This document shows, piece after piece, positions 9,768 through 19,979 of a stretch of 31,108 nucleotides of DNA. This DNA is from Brachionus plicatilis. Its lineage: Eukaryota > Rotifera > Eurotatoria > Ploima > Brachionidae. Location: positions 18,455 to 49,562 of the forward strand of contig QEOQ01000088.1 in NCBI GenBank assembly GCA_010279815.1, written 5' to 3'. The translations under genes were made by a program, and so were the position numbers. Position 1 is the stretch's first letter. Each line of letters begins with the position of its first letter. The notes beneath the pieces are model-generated. The model searched no databases. It was given only the letters and a program-made list of their open reading frames with translations, and was not told where the DNA came from.

Positions 9768-11213
9768 TTAGATTTATTTACTGTGACAATATTTTTTATT
9801 ACTGTGAGACTAATTTTTTTTTGTTTTATTAATAAATTAAATTGTACAATTCATTATTTTATTTTTGAGTGTGAAAAAAAAAAATTTTGTGATATTAATA
9901 AATTTTTTGTGTAATTGATATTTTTGAATTTTGTAATTAATATTTCCTCTAAAAATTTCATAATGGACTCTGTGATGTAGCATTACTGAACAAAACTGTT
10001 CTGTTCTTTTTGTCATTTTTAAATCATATTTTACATTTAATTTGATGTTAAGCCATATTCATATTATATTTTAAAACCGACTTGTCCAAAGAATGCTTTT
10101 AGAGAAATTCACAAGCAATTTTTTGCTGTATTTCTTTTTACAGCTTGGGATTTTTAGTGATGTTGTTAAGATTGGAACAACACATGATACTTATATTTTA
10201 ATAATTTGGTCCTTAAGTTGGCCGTCTGTTTATTTTATTATTTTAGAAAAAAAATTATATACATTAAAAACAAATCTGCTATTTGAAGGAGCTATTTTAC
10301 AAAGTGGGTAAACAGTCGATGAGATGTTTTTGGTATCTTGTACGTTAACTTACGTAAAATTACGTTAATTTCCATTTTTTACGCTAATCGTAAAAGGGCC
10401 AAAAATTTTCATTTTTTCAAATTTTCGAAGAATTTTGGAACTTTTTAAAAAAACTCTTGTTCTGTTTTAAAATTTTTTCTCAGTTATCAAAATTATTTAT
10501 AAAACAATTTCATGATGTTTTAACTTAATTAGACTTTTGGATAAATGTGGATGTGTATTCTTAAACTTAAATTTGATAAGACATATTAATAAATTGTTCA
10601 AAAAGCACTTTTAACTCTTTTATTATGAGTACCAACAAGTCGTTGACCGCACGTCAACAATATTTTTTGGTGAAAAAAAAGGTTGCCAATTCATTATAAA
10701 ATCTTTCTTTTTAGCCTTTCTATCGGTTTTTTTTTAAATCAAAACTAAAAAAAAAAATTTAAATAAATTTTGTTTGAATTGCACATTAGAAAAATCGAAA
10801 AAAAATAATTTTAACAAAGAGAATGCGATTAGTTTTTTTAAATTAAAAAACAAATTGAATAGTTAATTTAAAATTATAAAAAAATTCCCTCTAATTTATT
10901 TAAAATATTTCGAAATTACTTTTCAGTTTGTTTTTTAGAGTTAAATATGATATCTATATATCTCTATCATAAAAGTTGAATATAATTTTTTATGATTTGT
11001 ACTTACACGTTTTTTCAATTTTTTTATCAAAAACCTAACATTCAGAATTTAAAATTTATAATTAAAAACTTTAAATATAAATTTATAGTCTAAAATTTAC
11101 TGTCTGAAAAACGCAAATTACAATGGATACTTTTAATTTGATTTAATTTATCAATAAAACTTATTGAAACCTCATAGATAAAATAAAAAACTTTAAGTTT
11201 TTTTTTCATATAA
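9768..11213. other. AT-rich intergenic region with transposon-like scraps
   Basis: No gene is supported. A cluster of TACGTTA/TTACGT words at 10340-10395 resembles the interior of the element at 3868-4370. The word gtttgaattgcaca at ~10768 repeats one at ~8918 near the long inverted repeat. An open frame at 10093-10311 is discussed under rejected items. Confidence 0.4.
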
Positions 11214-11347
11214 TAACGTATTTGCTCGAATTTAACGACATGTCGGTATGCACATAACGAATAATCTTTTTAATGTTATAAGACCCTGTCGTTAATTCTG
11301 GATACCCATGTATAACGACATGTCGTTAAAATCGAGCAATTACGTTA
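11214..11347. mobile_element. 134 bp palindromic MITE-like element
   Basis: The left arm taacgtatttgctcgaattt (from 11214) and right arm ending ...atcgagcaattacgtta (11347) are inverse copies over about 37 bp with a few mismatches. Each arm contains AACGACATGTCG; the right one is the full 14 bp palindrome aacgacatgtcgtt. Removing the outer TA leaves ACGTA...TACGT ends, compatible with a TA target duplication as in Tc1/mariner. There is no coding capacity. Confidence 0.6.
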
Positions 11348-12021
11348 AATTGATGAAATTATAAAATATTGGGAAATTTTCTAAGATACTTTATTTTTTT
11401 CCTTGTTAAAAAACGATACAAAATTATTTTTATTTTATTTAATTTTAGGCAATTATGAACAGAAAAAAAAAGATTTCTGTGTATCTTTTTATGATGTATG
11501 TAAGACATCTTCGTAAGTCTGTTATCCGTAGCTTGTTATTATTATTATTAATAGGAATAAAATTTGAAATGACCAGTTTAATAAAATCTAAATTTTAATT
11601 TATTTTTTATATTAAAAGATTGTAATTAATTTGGTTTAATATATTTTTTGAAAAATTCGGAAAAAAATAATTTTAAACTTTGATTAAAAAAATTTGATTT
11701 AAGAATTTTTTTCAAAAAACTAGTCAAAACATCTTTGTCTGGTACTCAAACAGATTATTCAATTTAATAATTTTCAAATAAAATTCTAGCTAAGAAAACA
11801 TTGTCAAGTTCTCATCCAATTCCAAGTACCAAAACTATGCTAAATAATTGTTTCGAGCGCAAAACAAATCATAGATTCTAAATCGAATTAAAAAAGTCGA
11901 TAAAGAATCTTTGTATTAGTTCTAACTTACAATTAAGCAAAATTTTCAAAACGTCATACTAACTAAATGTTTAATCAAGATAAGATTAGCAAACATATTT
12001 TTTTAACCTGTTGATCAAACT
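11348..12021. other. Spacer upstream of the GH16 gene
   Basis: AT-rich with a short (tta)n run near 11537-11550. No ORF was recognised. It presumably carries upstream control elements of the GH16 gene but no specific motif is supported. Confidence 0.4.
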
Positions 12022-12030
12022 TATAAAAAG
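12022..12030 (+). promoter_or_regulatory. TATA box of the GH16 gene
   Basis: TATAAAAAG stands 75 bp before the ATG at 12105, followed by a locally GC-richer ggtgcgcctc. This is a textbook core promoter spacing, predicting a transcript start near 12055 and a 5' UTR of about 50 nt. Confidence 0.65.
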
Positions 12031-12104
12031 GTGCGCCTCAATGTTTGTGATATATATAAACAAAATTTTTTGAATCGTTACCATTTAAAACAATTTTTTG
12101 TAAA

Positions 12105-14199
12105 ATGTCATCCAATATTAGACTGCTAGTATTAGTACTAGGTCTCGCTGGTGTATTAAACAGCCAGCAAAATTGTCAAAACATTGGCGATATCCAAGTA
12201 TTTTACGATCCAACTTGTGCCCAAGGAGGTCCTGGGTGCAATGCTGGAGGACAAGGCGAATTGTGTCGATTCTGCGGGCAAGTTTTTATTTATTTTTCAT
12301 TTTAAGTTGTTTTCATTTTAAAGAAAATTTAAAAAAAATAAAAAAATATTTTTTAATTTTTCTCAAGTAAATTTTAAAATTTAATTACGTAATTAAATCC
12401 AAAATCTATTAATTCTGTTCAATTAATTAAACAAAAGGAATAGATTTTGTAAATTAATAAAAGGAAAATAAATTTATTAAGAGTTCATCAATGAAAGTGA
12501 TAATAATTAAAAACAAAATAATTTGATTTAAAAAAGAAAAATGGTAATTTCAATTAAGAAAAATAATACTTGAACAAGATGTTTTTCAACATTTTTAATC
12601 TTATTTTACTTTGATTTTTTGTGATTTTTTTAATTTATTTTATCTAACTTCAATTTGATTTTTAATTTCTGTTTTATTATTTTTTTTTCTCACAATTTAT
12701 TCTGAAGTAGCTAGTTCGGTAGAGAAAACAAATAAAAAAAAAATATTTTTTTATCCAAAATAATAAAGAAAAAAATGAAATCTACCCAATCCAAAGAAAA
12801 ATTTAATTTATTTTATTATTTAATGATTTAAAAAATTTGCTCAAAAGTTATGAGATTTGGAAATTATTTTATGCGAGTTATAAGACTCGTTTGGTCCTTT
12901 TTGTGTTAACAAAAGTGAAAAAATAAAAAAGTTTATTAAATTTAAAATTTATTAAAAAATAAAATAATTAGATTAAAAAAAATTCATTAATCATTTTATT
13001 AATTTAGGTTTAACTTTTATCCACCATGTCCAGTTTCCACTACAACAACCACCACCAAATCTACTACCACTACAACCAAAAGCGGATCAACAACCACCAG
13101 GACAACGACCCCTAGTGGCCCGGCCACTTCTAGAACTACCCGTCCTACAGTTCCCGGCGGATGCGTCACTGAAGAGCCAGAAATTTGGGAAAATGGCGAA
13201 AGACTAGTTTTCTACGATGACTTTGACTTTTTAGACTTTAATAAATGGCGACACGATCTCACCATGTCCGGAGGTGGCAACTGGGAATTTCAATTGTATC
13301 ACAACAACAGATCAAACTCGTTTGTCAAAGACGGAGTCTTTCACATAAGACCAACTCTGACTGAAGATCGAATTGGCGAGGCCAACCTGAGAAGTGGCTA
13401 CAGAATGGACATGTGGGGTGGCTCTCCAGCTGATGCTTGTACTGGTAACAATTTTTATGGATGCGAAAGAACATCAGGTGCTGGCGGAAACATCCTAAAT
13501 CCAATCCAAAGTGCCAAGATAACTACATCAACTACATTTTCAATGAAGTATGGAAGAGTGGAAGTTCGTGCTAAATTGCCAAGAGGAGACTGGCTATGGC
13601 CAGCTATTTGGATGTTGCCGGCCAAAAACGTTTACGGAATGTGGCCTGCTAGTGGTGAAATCGATATCATGGAGAGCAGAGGTAATTTGAATTATCCGTC
13701 TTCAGCTGAAGGTGGCGTGGAAAGCTTCGGTTCGACTCTTCATTGGGGAGCTGACTGGACTCAAAACAGATTTCATTTGACCCACGAAATTTACACTCAT
13801 CCAGCACCATTGAGTGATGAGTTCCACGTGTATGGTCTCCACTGGACTGAGGATAGACTTTATACTTACATTGATGATCCGAGCAATGTGGTCCTAGATG
13901 TTGACTTGGCTTCGCAAAGCTTATGGGAAATGGGACAATTTTCGGACGTCTATGAAAACCCGTGGGAAGGTGCTGGTGCCAATGCTCCTTTTAATGATGA
14001 ATTTTATTTAATCATCAACTTGGCTGTCGGTGGAACTGCTGGCTACTTTAAAGATGGAGTTGCTGGCAAACCATGGACAGACAAAAGTTCAAATTCGGTA
14101 AACGAATTTTATGCGGCCAAAAACAGCTGGTATCCAACCTGGAATAACAAAGATTTGGACTTTGAAATAGATTGGGTCAAGGCGTGGAGCTTCCAATAA
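12105..14199 (+). CDS. Secreted GH16 beta-1,3-glucanase / GNBP-like, two exons
   Basis: Exons 12105-12277 and 13008-14199 give about 454 residues. Layout: signal peptide (residues 1-20, ending LNS); a small module with six Cys (24, 38, 45, 54, 57, 65) containing DIQVFYDPTC and CRFCGFNFYPPCP; a Thr/Ser/Pro-rich linker (~68-110, likely O-glycosylated); then a full GH16 domain. The domain includes SGGGNWEFQ, KYGRVEVRAKLPRGDWLWPA and the catalytic GEIDIMES motif with E275 (nucleophile), D277 and E280 (acid/base), then LHW and the C-terminal FEIDWVKAW strand. All active-site residues are intact, so it should be a hydrolase of laminarin-type glucans rather than a lectin-only GNBP. It could act in digestion or glucan recognition. 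AATAAA occurs near 14250. Confidence 0.88.
12278..13007 (+). other. 730 bp intron of the GH16 gene, apparent GC-AG type
   Basis: The only join that keeps the frame (phase 2 into 1) uses donor CGG|GCAAGT at 12277/12278 and acceptor ttaatttag at 13007. The nearby GT (gggcaa|gttttt) would enter exon 2 in a frame that stops at its second codon. The donor matches the strong consensus of GC-AG introns (GCAAGT). The interior is A/T-rich with no gene. Confidence 0.72.
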
Positions 14200-14577
14200 A
14201 TTAAAAGCTAAACATATTTATCCATTTATTTATTAATTTATTTTTTGCATTAATAAAAAATTAATTTTCTTGAAAGTTTTTTTTTATTTACAGCTTTTTT
14301 ATGATAAAATGATTTTAATTTTTTTTTTTTCATGCAAAAAATGGTAGCATAAATAAACGTTTTAAATGAAAAATATCGATATTTTAAATTCACGGAATTT
14401 TGGGGAAATTTGATGTGTTAACAAGAGATGAATGTTGAAATTTTCTGTATTTAAGCTTTCAATATTTAATGATATTATCTTAATTTTGACATTATGAATT
14501 TTATTATTTAATCAAAATAATATATTATTATTTAATCAGAATATTATTATTTAATCTGGATCGACTAAATCATGTTC
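14200..14577. other. 3' flank of GH16, AT-rich
   Basis: Contains the likely polyadenylation site and repeats of tattattatttaatc at 14510-14560. Nothing else is recognised. Confidence 0.4.
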
Positions 14578-15142
14578 GGCATTGTGAATTTTTGGAAAAA
14601 AAAAATATATAAAAAATGCCAAGGCTTAAGTTCTGAAGGACCAACCATGTTCTGTAAGTTGTAGCAACTGATACATTCTCTGTACCACCACTTAAAGATG
14701 AGTTGGATTTTTTAATATTACGAATTCACAATATTTTGAATTTTGCAGATTTATTGTAGATTTTTGCAGAATCAGTACATAGGTGGTACAAAGGATGTAT
14801 CATTTGCGTCGATTTACAAAACATGTTTGGTCCTTCAGAACTTAAGCCTTGGCATGTTTTTGTTTTTGTACCAAAATTCACAATGCCAACATCTTCTATA
14901 AATTGTAGCAATACATTCATCTTTTGTACCACCACTTAAAGATGAGTTGGATTCTTAATTTAATATAATATTCGAAATTTTAAATTTTCCGAATTTTTGC
15001 AGATTTAATGCAGAGTTTTGCAGAATCAGTACATTGGTGGTACAAAGGATGCATCAGTTGCTACAATTTACATAACATGCTTTGTTCCATTTAAGCATTT
15101 TTTATATTTTGTTTTTGATTTTTGTACCAAAATTCATATACC
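14578..15142. repeat. Two tandem palindromic repeat units
   Basis: The first unit (14578-14887) is an imperfect palindrome: ggcattgtgaattttt at its left end is inverted as accaaaattcacaatgcc at its right end, and gccaaggcttaagttctgaa is inverted as ttcagaacttaagccttggc. Arms are ~110 bp with an ~85 bp centre. The second unit (~14883-15142) repeats the same plan 244 bp downstream (tgtaccaccacttaaagatg at 14681 and 14925) with a deletion in its left arm and a more diverged right end. There is no coding content; the open frame on the minus strand here is a product of the palindrome. Confidence 0.75.
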
Positions 15143-15265
15143 CCTTAATTTTTTACAGATTTTGTAAAAAAATTTAAAAATTTTAATTTAAACATTAAAA
15201 TGTAAAATTTTTTCAGATAAATTTTGTTTTTTTAATTTTATACTCAATTAATCTAAATTTAAATT

Positions 15266-15889
15266 TTATTCTTTTTATTGAAAATACATTAAATTTAAAT
15301 TTTATCTTGAATAAATGAAGTGTTTATCAGTATTTTATGGACAGGTGCACTAGCACGTTGATTAGCCTAGAAACTTGAAAAAAAAAGCGTTTAATTTTAT
15401 CAGACAATTCCAGAAATTATTTTTGACTATAAGCTTGACTGACATTCATTCAACTCACACTTACACTAAATATTTATTCGTGAGAATATTGAAAAAATTT
15501 ATACTGGCACAGCAACTTCCAAAAGACTACGAACAAAATTTAAATACAGAGATTCAAATAACTTTCAATCAAAACGAGTGAATGATTTCCTAATGCGACC
15601 CCAGAATTTGATTTGCTTTGGTTGTGGCCTTTTTCTCTTGATTTTTCCATTTAAGATTTGCATTGAAAACAACTCCAAGATCTATTTTGGTTTCTGAATT
15701 TGATAAATGCTTATCACTGATGGAATAAGGAAAATTTTTGTTTTTATGACCATAATGCATGACCACACATTTTGATGTGTTGAAAAGAAGAAGCCAATCT
15801 TGAGTCCACTTGAAAATTAAATCTAAATCTGATTGAAGTTTCGCTGCGCTTATGTCTGATATCGTTTGCAGGAACATTTTAGTATCATC
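15266..15889. repeat. 624 bp direct repeat, copy A
   Basis: Collinear with copy B (17784-18407), same length, with roughly 15-20 substitutions or balanced small indels (about 97% identity by eye). Copy A ends exactly where the hAT element begins at 15890; copy B continues uninterrupted. It contains part of a LINE reverse-transcriptase fragment on the minus strand. Confidence 0.9.
15590..15889 (-). pseudogene. LINE reverse-transcriptase fragment, copy A, split by hAT
   Basis: Minus-strand frame beginning within the D-D-T of the YADD motif at 15889 and running through the RT palm and thumb region (LQSDLDLIFKWTQDWLLLFN, then KCVVMHYGH, DLGVVFNANLKW and ATTKAN). These are typical of Jockey/CR1-type LINE reverse transcriptases. 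The hAT insertion separates it from the upstream YA codons. It is a short dead fragment of a larger element and a different lineage from the LINE at 21 kb, with which it shares only family-level similarity. Confidence 0.8.
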
Positions 15890-16792
15890 TAGTGTTGGGT
15901 AACGGATGAGGGTTCACCGGAAGGCTCCGGAAAAAAATCAACGGAGGGTTAAACGGAGGAACGTAAAACGGAGCGGTTGAATTTCCGGAATGACACCGTA
16001 CGGAACGGAGATATAAACGGTGACAATAATCGGAGACGAAGGTTGGAACGGTGAAAAGTTCCGGAGACGGCAACGGAGAAGGGTAAATGCACGGAGCCTC
16101 CGGATTTAACGGAGTCTTTAACGTAGAATCCGAACGGAGCGGAGACGTAAACGGAAGACCCAAACAGAGCGGAGACTGAAACGGAGGACCAAAACGGAGA
16201 GGAGAAATAAACCGAAGAGATCAACGGAAATTTAGCACTTGACCAAAGCTTGCAAAATAAAGATAATTGAGCTTAAAAAAAATTTAATTTTTAAAATTAA
16301 TAATTTTAAATCAGAATTTTAAAAACTAAATTTTTTTTTAAAGTTTTTATCTTATAAATTAAATTTAATTAAAATTAACTATTACATTAAAAATTTAATA
16401 AAAAGTCATTTCTAATTTTTCCAAAAAAATTAAAAAAATTATTTAGATAACTAATTCTTTTTTGACCAAATTTTTTAAAACAAAGTAGCGATGGCAAATT
16501 CAAGAAGCCTAAAGAATGCTTGCTGCAATTTTCACTCGGTTTTTTTTTTGCGATATCATCTTTATTTTGTGAGCTTTGGTCAATTGCTCAATTTCGGTTG
16601 TTCTTTTCGGTTTATTTCTCCTCTCTGTTTAGGTCCTCCGTTACGGTCTCCACTCCGTTTGGGTTTCTCCGTTTCCGTCTCCGCTCTGTTTGGGTCTTCC
16701 GTTAAAGACTCCGTTAAATCCGGATGCTCCGTGCATTTACCCTTTTCCGTTGCCGTCTCCGGAATTTTTCTCCGTTCCAACCTTCGTCTCCG
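15890..16792. mobile_element. Second hAT-type element with GC-rich CGGAG arms, right end in gap
   Basis: Begins TAGTGTTGGG at 15890, the same 10 bp end as the element at 729. The left arm (15890-16245) is a dense array of CGGAG/AACGGA words. An AT-rich core follows, then a right arm (about 16570-16792) of the inverse words CTCCGTT/GTCTCCG that mirrors the left arm, including ttgaccaaagct against agctttggtcaa. The right terminus falls in the run of N. No transposase is encoded. The intact site in copy B implies the target gtatcatc (15882-15889). Confidence 0.82.
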
Positions 16793-17783
16793 NNNNNNNN
16801 NNNNNNNNNNNNNNNNNNNNNNNNNNNNNNNNNNNNNNNNNNNNNNNNNNNNNNNNNNNNNNNNNNNNNNNNNNNNNNNNNNNNNNNNNNNNNNNNNNNN
16901 NNNNNNNNNNNNNNNNNNNNNNNNNNNNNNNNNNNNNNNNNNNNNNNNNNNNNNNNNNNNNNNNNNNNNNNNNNNNNNNNNNNNNNNNNNNNNNNNNNNN
17001 NNNNNNNNNNNNNNNNNNNNNNNNNNNNNNNNNNNNNNNNNNNNNNNNNNNNNNNNNNNNNNNNNNNNNNNNNNNNNNNNNNNNNNNNNNNNNNNNNNNN
17101 NNNNNNNNNNNNNNNNNNNNNNNNNNNNNNNNNNNNNNNNNNNNNNNNNNNNNNNNNNNNNNNNNNNNNNNNNNNNNNNNNNNNNNNNNNNNNNNNNNNN
17201 NNNNNNNNNNNNNNNNNNNNNNNNNNNNNNNNNNNNNNNNNNNNNNNNNNNNNNNNNNNNNNNNNNNNNNNNNNNNNNNNNNNNNNNNNNNNNNNNNNNN
17301 NNNNNNNNNNNNNNNNNNNNNNNNNNNNNNNNNNNNNNNNNNNNNNNNNNNNNNNNNNNNNNNNNNNNNNNNNNNNNNNNNNNNNNNNNNNNNNNNNNNN
17401 NNNNNNNNNNNNNNNNNNNNNNNNNNNNNNNNNNNNNNNNNNNNNNNNNNNNNNNNNNNNNNNNNNNNNNNNNNNNNNNNNNNNNNNNNNNNNNNNNNNN
17501 NNNNNNNNNNNNNNNNNNNNNNNNNNNNNNNNNNNNNNNNNNNNNNNNNNNNNNNNNNNNNNNNNNNNNNNNNNNNNNNNNNNNNNNNNNNNNNNNNNNN
17601 NNNNNNNNNNNNNNNNNNNNNNNNNNNNNNNNNNNNNNNNNNNNNNNNNNNNNNNNNNNNNNNNNNNNNNNNNNNNNNNNNNNNNNNNNNNNNNNNNNNN
17701 NNNNNNNNNNNNNNNNNNNNNNNNNNNNNNNNNNNNNNNNNNNNNNNNNNNNNNNNNNNNNNNNNNNNNNNNNNNNNNNNNNN
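16793..17783. other. Assembly gap, 991 N
   Basis: Continuous run of undetermined bases. It must hide the right end of the hAT element and whatever joins it to copy B of the 624 bp repeat. Open frames drawn through it are meaningless. Confidence 0.99.
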
Positions 17784-18407
17784 TTATTCTTTTTACTGAA
17801 AATACATAAAATTTAAATTTTATCTTGAATAAATGAAGTGTTTATCAGTATTTTATGGACAGGTGGACTAGCACGTTGATTAGCCTAGAAACTTGAAAAA
17901 AAAAAAGTTTAATTTTATCAGACAATTCCAGGAATTGTTTTTGACAATGAGCTTGACTGACATTCATTCAACTCACATTTACACTAAATATTTATTCGTA
18001 AGAATATTGAAAAAATTTATACTGGCACAGCAACTTCCAAAAGACTACGAACAAAATTTAAATACAGAGATTCAAATAACTTTCAATCAAAACGGGTGAA
18101 TGATTTCCTGATGCGACCCCAGAATTTGATTTGCTTTGGTTGTGGCCTTTTTCTCTTGATTTTTCCATTTAAGATTTGCATTGAAAACAACTCCAAGATC
18201 TATTTTGGTTTCTGAATTTGATAAATGCTTATCACTGATGGAATAAGGAAAATTTTTGTTTTTATGACCATAATGCATGACCACACATTTTGATGTGTTG
18301 AAAAGAAGAAGCCAATCTTGAGTCCACTTGAAAATTAAATCTAAATCTGATTGAAGTTTCGCTGCGCTTATGTCTGATACCGTTTGCGAGAACATTTTAG
18401 TATCATC
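17784..18407. repeat. 624 bp direct repeat, copy B (empty hAT site)
   Basis: Starts at the first base after the gap and matches copy A base for base in register. At its end, gtatcatc (18400-18407) is followed directly by tgcatacatttt, i.e. the LINE frame continues without the hAT insertion. Confidence 0.9.
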
Positions 18408-18527
18408 TGCATACATTTTGACAATATTTTCTATTCCTTTTGGTAGATCATTGATATACAAAACGAACAAAAGTGGTACAATCACTGACCCTTGCGGTAC
18501 ACCGCTAAAAATCTCAACCCAATCCAC
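18087..18527 (-). pseudogene. LINE reverse-transcriptase fragment, copy B
   Basis: Open minus-strand frame of 146 codons with GVPQGSVIVPLLFVLYIND, MYADDTKMF and KCVVMHYGH: the RT active-site block B-C, with the catalytic YADD present. Upstream of 18527 the frame degrades, and no endonuclease or 3' end is present, so this is a truncated Jockey/CR1-type LINE copy. It preserves the sequence that the hAT element interrupts in copy A. Confidence 0.82.
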
Positions 18528-19591
18528 TATGGTGAAATTATGTCGGATTGGGCTCAGAATTAATTTAAGACATTTTTCATTTTTAAAATAATAAATTTCA
18601 AATTTTAGTGACGCATTAAAATTTGGAATTTCTATATTTTTTTTTAATAAATAAATAAAAATGTTTTTTTTATTATTCCTTGAACTTAATTTTTATCCTT
18701 GTATTAAATCTATAATTCAATTTTAAGTTTTTCTTGGATAAAATCAGAGTTGTTAAAAAGTCCCAAAAAAAGGCCAAGTCCAGACTTAAATCTAAAAGAA
18801 AAAAAAGGTGCCATTTATAAAATATACTAAGTTTATTTAACTTTGGATAGTGATCGTGTTTTTTAGCAATAGGCACCGAGTAAAATTATTTAAAAAATTT
18901 TTTTAAAAAGTCAATATTTGAATATCCAGGTAAATTTTTTGATTGTTCAAGATTATTTTTTATTTAAAAAAGAAATAATGAATAATTTTTATCATATATG
19001 ATATTTATTGTGTCAATAAAATTGGATTATTGACGCAGTATGTTCTATTAAAAAAATCCTATTGACATGTACTGTGTCACTTCTAAATTAATATTGTCCT
19101 AAAATATATATTTTCCATATTTTCGATATTTTCCTAAAATACTTAAAAACGAATATTAAAAACCAAACTTGTTCATAAGTCACAAGTCTTAACTTCGAAC
19201 CACAAATTTCTTTTAAATTAATAAATCAGCCGAGTCGCGTTCATTCCAAGTCATAACTTTGACTTAAATTTTTGTGACTTAAACAAAAAAAAAAATTTAA
19301 ATAGTAAGAACACAAAATGAACAAAAATTATCGAAATTATAAAATTTAGCATATTAAATTTGAATTTTTTTCAAATTTTTACTCTAACACTTATTTTTGT
19401 TTTTTTTTATCTTTAAACTTATTTTAAATTTTTAATTTTTTTACATCGCCTTAAAGACGTTCATTTAAATAAATAATAATAATAATAAACAAGCCAGCAA
19501 AAAACTCTTTCAACCTGAATAAATTTTTTTAAAACTCTTTGATTTCTTAAAGTTGTGTAATTGTAGAAGAAACATTTCAATTTCTTAAATT
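18528..19591. other. AT-rich intergenic region
   Basis: No gene is recognised. It has an (aat)n microsatellite at ~19471-19489 and several AAGTCACAAGTC / GTGACTTAAA words (19170-19275) that recur inverted near 29325 in the P450 intron. A 67-codon minus-strand frame at 18673-18876 lacks any family likeness. Confidence 0.4.
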
Positions 19592-19795
19592 GGCAAAGTA
19601 AAATTTTTGATCAAATTTCATTTTTCAAATTTGATCAAAATATTTTAAATCCGCAATTAAATTTCAGTGTACTTAATACAATTTACAATCCTTTTTAAAA
19701 AATAAAGCTTTGAAATGTTATAAAAATTTAAAAGTCTACGTTGAAATTTAATTACTCGCTTAAAAAAGAAATGCGATCAAAAATTTTACTTTGCC
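19592..19795. mobile_element. 204 bp TIR element
   Basis: GGCAAAGTAAAATTTTTGATC at the left end (19592-19612) is perfectly inverted at 19775-19795, and similarity continues inward with mismatches. It has no coding capacity and no clear target duplication. It lies about 180 bp upstream of the P450 start codon. Confidence 0.6.
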
Positions 19796-19883
19796 CTTAT
19801 AAACTAAATAACACGAAAATCATACGATTTTTTCAAGGATTAATATGAAAACAAAATCGTCATTTTATTTGTGCAATATTTAG

Positions 19884-19890
19884 TATATAA
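19884..19890 (+). promoter_or_regulatory. Possible TATA box of the P450 gene
   Basis: tatataa about 95 bp before the ATG at 19980. In such AT-rich sequence this is only suggestive. Confidence 0.3.
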
Positions 19891-19979
19891 ATTATCATAA
19901 AACATAAAAATATTTCAACTTAAATTTAAAAGTGATTTTTTCTGTGACTCTTTAAAAACTTCAAATACCTGAAAAATTG

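Noticed and set aside
10093..10311. 72-codon frame with WPSVYFIILEKKLYTLK, faintly like the core of MULE transposases (PxVYxLLxxKxxxTY)
   Set aside because: The resemblance covers under 25 residues, with no DDE residues; too weak to list as a feature.
14726..14935. 69-codon minus-strand frame
   Set aside because: Arises from the palindromic repeat and has no family likeness or start context.
15375..15581. Plus-strand frame of 68 codons, repeated at 17893-18099
   Set aside because: It is duplicated only because the 624 bp segment is duplicated; it lies antisense to the 3' part of a LINE fragment and has no recognisable domain.
15885..16224. Ser/Pro-rich minus-strand frames over the CGGAG array
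   Set aside because: Low-complexity translation of transposon arm repeats, not a protein.
16491..17816. Long open frames of 361-441 codons across the middle of the window
   Set aside because: Most of their length is the run of N; the real part is the GC-rich arm of the hAT element.
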